Assembly: GCF_000234665.1 (NCBI RefSeq)
Contig: NC_018307.1
Coordinates: 1-64,000, forward strand
DNA from: Leishmania mexicana MHOM/GT/2001/U1103
Lineage: Eukaryota; Euglenozoa; Kinetoplastea; Trypanosomatida; Trypanosomatidae
DNA length: 64,000 nt
Direction of reading: 5' to 3'
In this document: positions 56,837 through 64,000 of the stretch, piece after piece
Numbering within the stretch: position 1 is the first letter of the stretch
Layout of the letters: each line of letters starts with the position of its first letter
Program-made: the position numbers and the translations under genes
Notes under the pieces: generated by a model
What the model saw: the letters and a program-made list of their open reading frames with translations, nothing else
Told to the model about the DNA's origin: nothing
The model's database searches: none

Positions 56837-58954
56837 ATGGGAGTAGCTGTGTCATTCGTCTTTCAGAAGCTCAACAAGGCGAGCGAGGTGGAGTACAAGG
56901 CTTACAGGGAGTATAGCTCCTATGGCGCGCAGAGCGTCGCGGTGAAAGGCAGCGATGATTCTGGCCGCTCCACGATCTACTGTATGTCGAGTACGCGCGA
57001 AGACGAGCTGACAAGCCTACGCAACGAGTGGTACGCGGGCGGCTCCTGCCTTTCCACTCTCGAGGGCCTCTGCAAGGAGCGCGGCAAGCGCACATGCCTG
57101 GCTTACCGGAAGCTGAAGACCATCGAGAGGGCCGAGACCACCACCAGTGATGGCCGCAAGAAAGTGCTGGAGACGTATGTCTTTGAGCCGGAGCTGAAGA
57201 CCATGAGCTACACCCGCTTCTGGAAGAGCATCGTCAACTTTGGGCGCGGTCTCCACGAGATCGGCCTCACGAAGGGCAACACAGTCTCCATCTTCGAGGA
57301 GACCCGCTGGCAGTGGCTGTGTACCATGTACAGCTGTTGGTCGCAGGACCTCCTCGTGTCCACTGTGTACGCCAACCTCGGTGAGGACGCGCTCCAGTAC
57401 GCCTTGAACGAGGCTCAGTGCAATGCGATCGTGTGCAACGGCTCCAAGGTGGCGGACGTGCTCAGGATGTTCAAGGTAATCGAGGCGCCCAAGGACACCA
57501 AAGTCATCTACCTCGATGAGTTGCCGCCCTCGGTGATGTCAGAGGAGTACGAGCTGTATGCGTGGAACGACGTGATGCTGCGTGGCAAGAGCAGCGAGGC
57601 CAGCTGCTGCATCCCCAATGGCGCCGAGAGCAAGGATGAGCTCGCCCTCATCATGTATACGAGCGGCACCACCGGCAACCCGAAGGGCGTCATGCACACG
57701 CACGGCAGCCTCTACTGCGGCTGCATGACGATCAGTCAGCGAATCAACGACCTGCTAGGGGAGATGAAGGAGCAGGAGTGGTACTGCTCGTACCTCCCCC
57801 TTGCCCACATCATGGAGCTCGCCGTCACATCGGTGCTCATGATGCGCGGTGTCATCATCGGTTACGGCAGCCCACGCACGCTTCTGGACACCTTCGCCAA
57901 GCCGTACGGCGACCTGACCGCGTACCGGCCTCTCGTCTTCGTCGCTGTCCCGCGTGTCTTTGATAGCATGAAGAGGGCCGTTGAGGAGAAGCTGCCGCCT
58001 CCGGGGTCTTTGAAGCGCAGGATCTTCGACAAGGCCTACCAGACGCGTCTCAAGGCGCTCAAGAATGGCTGCGACACGCCCTTCTACAACAAGAGGGTTT
58101 TCGCCAATGCCCGTAAGGTGCTGGGCTGCCGCGTGTACGCGATGCTCAGTGGCGGCGGCCCGCTCTCGGCGTCCACGCAGGAGTTCATCAACGTGGTCTT
58201 TGGCATGGTGATCCAGGGCTGGGGCATGACAGAGTCAGTTGCCTGCGGCTGTATCCAGCGCACGGGCAACCTTGACTACAACTGCGTTGGCCAGGTCCTC
58301 AAGACAGCGGAGGTGCAGCTGTTGGACACGGAGGAGTTCAAGCACACGGATCAGCCAGAGCCGCGCGGTGAGTTGCTGCTGCGCGGGCCCTTCCTCTTCA
58401 AGGGCTACTACAAGCAACCGGAGCAGACCCGGGAGGCGCTAGACGATGAAGGGTGGCTCCACACCGGCGACGTGGCTTCCATGGCTTCGAACGGCACCGT
58501 ACGCATCATTGGCCGCGTCAAGGCGCTCGCCAAGAATGCCAACGGGGAATATTTGGCGCTTGAGATGCTGGAGAGCATCTACGGCACGAACGAAATCGCC
58601 GTGCCGAACGGCGTCTGCGTGCTCGTCGACCCGCACCGCAGCTACATCACCATCATCGTCTTGACCACCGAGAAGCTGGTGAAGGCGTTCATGGAAAAGC
58701 ACAAGGTTAAGAACGGCGAATTTCCTGCCATCCTGGACGACGCGGAGTTCGTGAGCCTGGCGCTCCAAAGTCTCCAGAAGACTGCCCGTGACGCGAACCG
58801 CTGCTCGTTCGAGATTGTGCAGGGCGTGAAGCTGCTGAACGAGGAGTGGACACCGGAGAATGGCGTGCTGACGGCCGCCATGAAGCTCAAGCGCCGCGTC
58901 ATCAATGAAAATTACGCGGATATCATCTGCAAGCTCTTCGAGAAGAATCAGTAG
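56837..58954 (+). CDS. Long-chain fatty acyl-CoA synthetase
   Basis: The 705-aa product is an AMP-forming ligase that activates long-chain fatty acids to acyl-CoA for lipid synthesis and remodelling. ANL-family motifs are in order: P-loop MYTSGTTGNPKGVMHTH (about 271-287), YLPLAHIMELAV, A5-type GWGMTES (the G-W/Y-G-x-T-E block), DEGWLHTGDV (ribose-binding Asp) and GRVKALAKNANGEYLALEMLE (the L-motif hinge, with the catalytic Lys in place). The N-terminal hydrophobic stretch (MGVAVSFVFQKL) is weak, so membrane association is likely peripheral. The length is standard for eukaryotic ACSL proteins. Leishmania has several such genes. This is the one linked to P5CDH and RPL38. Confidence 0.96.
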   Translation: MGVAVSFVFQKLNKASEVEYKAYREYSSYGAQSVAVKGSDDSGRSTIYCMSSTREDELTSLRNEWYAGGSCLSTLEGLCKERGKRTCLAYRKLKTIERAETTTSDGRKKVLETYVFEPELKTMSYTRFWKSIVNFGRGLHEIGLTKGNTVSIFEETRWQWLCTMYSCWSQDLLVSTVYANLGEDALQYALNEAQCNAIVCNGSKVADVLRMFKVIEAPKDTKVIYLDELPPSVMSEEYELYAWNDVMLRGKSSEASCCIPNGAESKDELALIMYTSGTTGNPKGVMHTHGSLYCGCMTISQRINDLLGEMKEQEWYCSYLPLAHIMELAVTSVLMMRGVIIGYGSPRTLLDTFAKPYGDLTAYRPLVFVAVPRVFDSMKRAVEEKLPPPGSLKRRIFDKAYQTRLKALKNGCDTPFYNKRVFANARKVLGCRVYAMLSGGGPLSASTQEFINVVFGMVIQGWGMTESVACGCIQRTGNLDYNCVGQVLKTAEVQLLDTEEFKHTDQPEPRGELLLRGPFLFKGYYKQPEQTREALDDEGWLHTGDVASMASNGTVRIIGRVKALAKNANGEYLALEMLESIYGTNEIAVPNGVCVLVDPHRSYITIIVLTTEKLVKAFMEKHKVKNGEFPAILDDAEFVSLALQSLQKTARDANRCSFEIVQGVKLLNEEWTPENGVLTAAMKLKRRVINENYADIICKLFEKNQ

Positions 58955-59004
58955 GCGCACGAGCAAGCGTGTGTCGTGTACTCGGCACTGGTGATGGTTA
59001 TGGA

Positions 59005-59050
59005 AAGAGAGAGGGAGGGAGAGAGGGAGGGAGGGAGAGAAAGAGAGAGA
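59005..59050. repeat. GGGA/GAGA purine microsatellite
   Basis: Purine-only tract of GAGA and GGGA words right after the acyl-CoA synthetase stop, inside its probable 3' UTR. Confidence 0.8.
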
Positions 59051-60010
59051 TGGGATGAGGGATGTCCCCCCTCCGCCCTCCACCTCTCTCCCGCCGGTTC
59101 AAGCGGCTACGTGGCACGGAGAAGGGAACGTGGATGCGAACGCCGACAGACCAGCGGAGGCTGAACCCCCCCCCCGTGCGACGGTCCGGCTCTTCCATTT
59201 TCCTTCTCTGTCCCCTGTGTACATGTGTGCGCGACGGTCGCACCGGCTCTCGCTGCAACCTCCCCCCCCCTTGCTTCACCGCAACACGGCTGCTGTATCA
59301 GTTCCCCGACGCACACACACACATGCACGCAGGCACGTGCAATGACGTTGTTCTGTTTTCTCGTGGTGGTGGTGGCGGTGGCCTTCTGTCCTCCGAGCGA
59401 TGTTACCATAGACACGTACAACACAAGCGCCGGTGTCGCAGGCGCTCTCCGCTCCCTTTCGTTGGTTCTCCTATACACACTTAAAGCCTGCATCATCTGC
59501 TCCGTCAGACACACGTTATCTGTTCCATCGTCTTCCCTACCCCTCCTCCTCCTCTGCCTGTCCCACGTACCACCCCGTACACGACATGGTGCCTAAGTGC
59601 GTGCGCGCCTCAGTCGCGACTGTGAACCCCGATGACTCGCATTGCCTTCCGACCATCTTCCCCTCTCTCTCTCTCGTGCTTCCATCTCTACTGGTGACGC
59701 CACCTATCCCGAGCAGTGCTCACTGTCGCCGAGCGGGCAAGGAGAGGAGTGCAAGAGATGATGAACGCGAGGGAGATGTCGGTCAGTGTCTCGGCTTCGC
59801 CGAGGGGGGGGGTGAAGCGCTTGCGGCGGTACGTACGCGTGCGGGCACGTGTGGAGCAGAGCAGCCGGGGTAGAAGACGTGGAGCGATGGGCAAGGCGAG
59901 AACGCGCCGGAGACATCCGTCGGCTGTGCACGACACGGCTGGCTGGAAATTCTTTCCTTCTCCGCTTCTTCTTTGTGTTTGCTTTTCTCTGCTCCCCCCT
60001 CCCTCCCCGT

Positions 60011-60273
60011 GCCCCCGATGACGGAGGACAGGGGAGGGCACACCCACCCACCCACACACACACACACGCACGCACTGAGAAGTGCGTGGCATCGCAGGGC
60101 CCAGTGCACGCACACCCCACTCTGTCCGTCTGTCCGTGTGTGCGTGTGTGTGTGTGTGTGGGTGGGGGGGGGCAGGCAGCCCCTCATCCCTGCCAAATGC
60201 CGAGCCACTTCGGGTGGGGCGGGGGCCTGAGTGGGCCCGTTTTGCTGTAACGCGCGTGCCCATGGCTGGCATC
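60011..60273 (+). mobile_element. Dispersed 260-bp repeat, copy 2 (possible SIDER-type retroposon fragment)
   Basis: Same sequence and orientation as 47783-48043. It differs mainly in the lengths of the CA run near its start and the GT/G run in its middle. Similarity ends sharply at GGCATC, after which the two flanks are unrelated, so the insertion or truncation edge is visible. Confidence 0.6.
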
Positions 60274-62270
60274 ACTCCCTCTCCTTCACTCTGTCCATCT
60301 TACATGTTCCCTGCTAGCGCCCCTGTGTCTCGCTGTGCGTGGGCGTGTGCTTTGGTTGGTGCACACACGTGTACGGACGACACAGGCATTCGCGTGGGTG
60401 GTACGAGCAAGCTTGCCACAGAGGGAGAGAAAGTGGGGGGAGAGGGAGGAAGGGGTGCGAGAGACTGCCGCCTGCACCAGTGCATCGCTCTCTCCCTCCC
60501 TCCCCTACACAGCTAACTTCACTTGTGCATGCCTTTTCCTTTTCTTTCGCCATGTAAGTGTATCTCATGTACCTGAAATCCTCACCCCGTTAGCTAGACC
60601 AGCGCTCGCGCGCTCCCCTACACATACATGCGCGTGTGTCTCGTGCACACAAGCACCCACCAGACTGTTGTTGTGCTGCAGCGATGGCACTGCACCAGCC
60701 AACCTCCTCTTCCTTCCATCGCAAGCTAGTTAGCGGCGCTTGAGGGGATGGGAGGGAGGGGGGGCGTGGAAGGCGTGCTGAGGGTGCTGCGTGCGTGTGC
60801 GTGTGTCGTCTGCCGCTTCTCTCCCTTGCTCTGCTTCTCAATCGAGGGCCTATTCGAATGGTGTTCACCTCTTTCAGTTTCTCTGTGTGTGTGTGTGTAT
60901 GTGTGCTTGCTCCCCACCCCGTATTGTGCTTTCTTTTCCATGCGCACGTATCTGTGCGACGTGGGAGGAGGAGGAGGGAGGGGGGATGCGTGTGTGTCGG
61001 TGTGTGCGGATGTCTCCGTCCCTGGAGTACCCCTTTCCATCTCTTCGTTGTTCAGCCCCCCTCCCCCCACCTCCACCTCCACCTCCTCCTTCTCCCCCTC
61101 CTCCCACCCAAGGCTGAGGTTCCGTGATTTCGAACACGTCTCTTGCGCAGTCCTTGCCAGGAGTTTGGTTGTTTGTACGCGAATGTGTGGGGCGGGGACG
61201 TCCCTGCTGCTTCCTCTCCCCCCCCCCACCCCACCCGCAGGCCCGCGATCTTTCCGCTCAGTTCTCGTCATCTCGTCTCTCCTCCTCCCCCTTCGTCCCC
61301 CCGCCCACCCACACAGACACTCTCTGAGAACAGCAACATGCGCAGCAATGCACACACGTGCGCCGTGACGGATGTTCAACGAAAGGCAGACCAGGGAAAG
61401 ATGGCGGACTCCTTTGGATGTTCTGTGGCGTGTGTGGGTGTGCCGATGGCTTCATGCGTGAGCCTCATGGTCTCCGGTCGCCCACCACCCACCACCACCG
61501 TTCCGCACGCTCGCCCCACTCGCTTCCTTCACTGCCTCCCTTCCCGGTGCTCGGTGTGGCTTACTGCTGCCGCTGCTGCTGTTCATGGTTGCTGTCAATT
61601 TCCGTTTACGCATCTCTCAGCATGCGCGATCCCCTCCCTCCCCCCTTTACTTGCTTCCTGCCATGTCCTTGTCTGGTGGTGCATGACGACTCCAGTGTGA
61701 GCGCCCGGCTGCAAGCTTTCGTTTCTCGGTTCTCTCTCTCGTCAGAAACTTTGACTCCCCTTCCCCTTCCCCCTCCCCGCCGCCGCTTCGGCCGCACCCG
61801 TGCGTGCGTGCGCCTTCACCACGGTGCATCCTTGCTCCCTTCTCTGTCCTCCCCCCTCCCCCTTCCACTCCCTCACGCAGACACGTTGGCGGAAGGGGAG
61901 AGAGGGGCGGAGTATGCGCACAGAGAACGAAGGCGCATCAACGAAAACGTCATGGCCGCTGCCACTCGTCATCTCTCACCCTCCCCCCTCCCCATTCTGC
62001 TCATTCTCCTGCGGAAGCAACCTACCACTGCGCATCCTCGGTGCTCGGTGCCCGTCACCCCCCCCCCTCCCCCGCCTGCCTCTCTGCGCTTTCTCACGGG
62101 TGCGTGCCGATGTGCATGCCACTCGATCATCGCCTCCACACAAAGTACATACCTATGGAAGGGAAGAGGAGGGGCCTACACGCACGCAGTAACACATCCT
62201 GTTGTGGCACCTTTCACCCACACATCCAAGCGCGCGCACACGCGTCCTTGACGAGAGGTGCACGGAGCTC

Positions 62271-62735
62271 ATGCTGCGCCGCACCGCAAGGCGTGCCATG
62301 GGCAACAGCCGCTTTAGCGGCAGCAAGGAGCGGGACCGCATTGAGCAGGAGCGTCGCCGCCGTCTTCTGTACGACGCCGCCGGCAATCTTCAGCTCGGCG
62401 GCCTCCTGCGCATGATGTACGACGACTTCAAGGCGCCCGCCGCCATCGGCCTCGGCGCGGTTGCCTTCCTATACGGCTACAACCGACTGGTTGTGCACCT
62501 GTCCCGAGAGGAGGAGGCAGAGGGCCGGCGGCTGGACGCGCAGAGCGAGGTAACGGCCCGGCAGACGGGCAAGCTGAAGGCCGATCGATATCTCGTCAAG
62601 CCGAACAGGCAGATCGACGACCCCGACTTTCTCAACATCCCCGCCTTTGGCGGCAGAGGCGTCAGCTCTAGTAAACTCTTGAGCGATGATAGCGTGAGCG
62701 GCGGGGCTCTGCATAGCGAGCACAAGCGCAGCTGA
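62271..62735 (+). CDS. Small single-membrane-helix protein, hypothetical
   Basis: The product is 154 aa. The N-terminus (MLRRTARRAMGNSRF) is basic and could be a mitochondrial presequence. A charged helix (ERDRIEQERRRRLLYDAAGN) comes before a hydrophobic segment at about 62-84 (APAAIGLGAVAFLYGYNRLVVHL). A charged C-terminal half follows (EEEAEGRRLDAQSEVTARQTG). It looks like a small mitochondrial inner-membrane protein, for instance a respiratory-complex accessory subunit or import factor, but I recognise no family. I prefer the ATG at 62271 over 62298. The longer frame begins at GTG. Confidence 0.7.
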   Translation: MLRRTARRAMGNSRFSGSKERDRIEQERRRRLLYDAAGNLQLGGLLRMMYDDFKAPAAIGLGAVAFLYGYNRLVVHLSREEEAEGRRLDAQSEVTARQTGKLKADRYLVKPNRQIDDPDFLNIPAFGGRGVSSSKLLSDDSVSGGALHSEHKRS

Positions 62736-63290
62736 CCGGCAGTCCCTCTCACACGGAACATGGCAAGAGGCGGCAACAGCTGTAGCCCGGATACGTGTAA
62801 AGGACGACCAGTCGCGCAACCGTCTTTCCCTCTACACACGCATCCATGACCTTCACGACGGCCACGGCCATCACCCACTGCACTGCGCGCGCTCGCTCGC
62901 TCTGTGCGTGCATACGTGTGCTCTGGAGTGCACAGCACAGGAGAGGCAGACAGAAAAACCACCACCAAACAACGTGCGAGATGGCGGAGGCCCGTGCCCT
63001 TGCCTCCGCCCCGCCACCCCCCCCCGCTCCTCGTAAAGAGGCGGTGAGGGTTGATGGGGCCGTCAAGCACCCGCCCACGCATACTCTTCCCTCTCGCCGC
63101 CACCTCCTGCTCGTTCTCCCCCCTCTCTCTCTCTCCGCCGTCCGTGGACTTCGCCGCCGCCCGCTCACACGTGGGCGCACCCACGAATGTTTGTCTGTCT
63201 CTCACACGCACACGCAGGCAGAGCGCTTCGTTCGCCCCCTCTCGAGCACCCTCTTCCGCTTCCCGTCGCCACACCCCTCTCTCCTCAGCC
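62736..63290. other. Intergenic region, no gene seen
   Basis: The pyrimidine tract at 63236-63286 ends in an AG at 63287-63288, two bases before the RPL38 start codon. An alternative acceptor cluster lies near 63213-63222 after a TCTGTCTCTC stretch. No other feature is seen. Confidence 0.65.
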
Positions 63291-63542
63291 ATGCCGCGTG
63301 AAATCAAGACCCTGAAGGAGTTTCTCGCCATCTGCTCCCGCAAGGATGCGCGGTGCGTGAAGGTGAAGCACAACCCGAGCGCCACCAAGTTCAAGGTCCG
63401 CTGCAGCCGCTACCTCTACACGCTGGTCGTGAACGACAAGAAGAAGGCCGACAAGATCGAGCGCTCCATCCACCCGTCCGTGAAGAAGATCGCCGTGACG
63501 GCCCGCTCGCACGCCAAGACGAACGCCGGCTCCAAGCAGTAA
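63291..63542 (+). CDS. RPL38: 60S ribosomal protein L38
   Basis: The 83-aa product is the large-subunit protein eL38. The N-terminus [12 protein letters not shown] is near universal. [24 protein letters not shown] and then [19 protein letters not shown] match the family, with a short Lys-rich tail unique to trypanosomatids ([13 protein letters not shown]). Codons are strongly biased to C/G endings, as in highly expressed Leishmania genes. The open frame continues upstream but without family sequence. The strongest acceptor AG is only 2 bases from the ATG, so the mature 5' UTR may be almost only the spliced leader. Confidence 0.97.
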
Positions 63543-64000
63543 GAAGGCGCCGCAACAATGGCATAGCTGGTACTGTCGCCTTCGCGCCACACACGCACAC
63601 ATGCGCGGGGAGAGAGAGGGAGGGAAGGGGGGGGGGCTTGTGGCACTCGTCGTCCGCGGCGGTGCCTGCCCGGCTCCCTCTTCTCCATGAACTCTGTTGT
63701 GTGCGTACGTGTGCGTGTGTGCGTCGGTGATCGCCGCGGCGGAGGGAAGCCAGGCTTGGTTGGCCTGGCCGCTTTCCAGGCCCGAGAAACAGCGCTCTGT
63801 TATGGAGGCAAGTTGGCGGCGAGGCAGGCAAGGACGGGACGGGAGACGCACACCCGCGCACGCGCCGCTCTGCCTGCCTGCCCCTCTCGCGCACAGCTGA
63901 TTTCCTCGTTCATTTTCGTGATTTTCTTTCTTTGGTGGAGCGAGCGTGTGTGCGCGTGGGGAGGAGGAGGAGGAGGAGGAGGAGCAGCAGCAGCAGCAGC
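63543..64000. other. Region after RPL38, no gene seen; ends in trinucleotide repeats
   Basis: A 3' UTR-like spacer with a poly-G run near 63628. It ends in (GGA)n at about 63958-63983 and (GCA)n at 63984-64000, which run out of the window. Confidence 0.7.
63958..64000. repeat. (GGA)n followed by (GCA)n trinucleotide repeats
   Basis: About eight GGA units pass directly into five or more GCA units at the window edge. The GCA part may continue outside. Confidence 0.9.

Larger units (their letters stand above)
58955..62270. other. Long gene-free region (3.3 kb) with low-complexity tracts and repeat copy 2
   Basis: It starts with a GGGA/GAGA purine tract (59005-59050). It then has C-runs, the second copy of the dispersed repeat (60011-60273), CT-rich blocks (61050-61110, 61740-61880) and GT runs. 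Plus-strand open frames of up to 297 codons exist but are Ser/Pro/Cys/His-rich low complexity, without domains. This is three or more times the usual spacer in the window. Confidence 0.6.

Noticed and set aside
60748..61368. A 206-codon Cys/Ser/Val-rich plus-strand frame that looks membrane-like
   Set aside because: The hydrophobicity comes from GTGTGT and CTCTCT repeats (Val-Cys and Leu-Ser runs), not from a real protein.
61358..62251. A 297-codon plus-strand open frame in the gene-free stretch
   Set aside because: It is low-complexity Ser/Pro/Cys/His with no domain and no codon bias, and the pyrimidine bias of the region explains the lack of stops.
1..64000. tRNA, rRNA, snoRNA genes, CRISPR arrays or bacterial-type operators
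   Set aside because: I saw no tRNA A/B boxes with cloverleaf, no rRNA sequence and no CRISPR-like spaced repeats. Bacterial signals are not expected in this organism. Small snoRNAs could be missed by eye.

Overview
The window is the left end of a trypanosomatid chromosome. It opens with about 692 bp of telomeric CCCTAA repeat, and the rest is GC-rich, gene-dense DNA. Genes are intronless and separated by pyrimidine-rich stretches with AG trans-splice acceptors just before the start codons. Nearly all genes lie on one strand. The gene content and order (phosphoglycerate dehydrogenase, aminoethylphosphonate-type transaminase, glycerol-3-phosphate acyltransferase, ABCF ATPase, P5C dehydrogenase, fatty acyl-CoA synthetase, ribosomal protein L38) matches what I remember of the left arm of Leishmania chromosome 3. 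I therefore infer Leishmania or a close Leishmaniinae relative. I did not assign a species.

Layout: 1-692 telomere; 693-2396 subtelomere; 2397-5330 one minus-strand gene, a RING plus leucine-rich-repeat protein like T. brucei ESAG8, read toward the telomere; 5331-6717 a divergent strand-switch region, the likely Pol II start zone; 6718 to the end one plus-strand polycistron. This polycistron has 24 credible genes, one pseudogene and one doubtful small ORF. The first genes are a hypothetical protein, D-3-phosphoglycerate dehydrogenase and a PhnW-like class V aminotransferase. Next come a broken PTEN-like phosphatase, a TYW2-like methyltransferase, a helical unknown, GPAT, the primase large subunit, Cox11, two long coiled-coil proteins (CH-like and LRR), an NAA50-like acetyltransferase and a small flagellar-type protein. 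After these are a mitochondrial-type protein, the ABCF ATPase, a hypothetical, an ESCO-like acetyltransferase, U2AF35, P5C dehydrogenase, a divergent MAP-kinase-like protein, a mitochondrial-type unknown, the acyl-CoA synthetase, a small membrane protein and RPL38.

As usual in these organisms, neighbours are mostly unrelated in function and regulation is expected to be post-transcriptional. Groupings that may still mean something are the serine/phosphonate metabolism pair near the telomere and a run of probable cytoskeletal or flagellar proteins at 28-37 kb.

The main oddities are: a PTEN-like pseudogene whose catalytic cysteine codon is now TGA; a MAPK-like kinase with a tyrosine-kinase-style catalytic loop and no TxY motif; an ESAG8-like RING-LRR gene alone on the telomere-facing transcription unit; a 260-bp dispersed repeat present twice; and a 3.3-kb gene-free stretch before the last two genes. 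A run of 100 N (56389-56488) marks an assembly gap.
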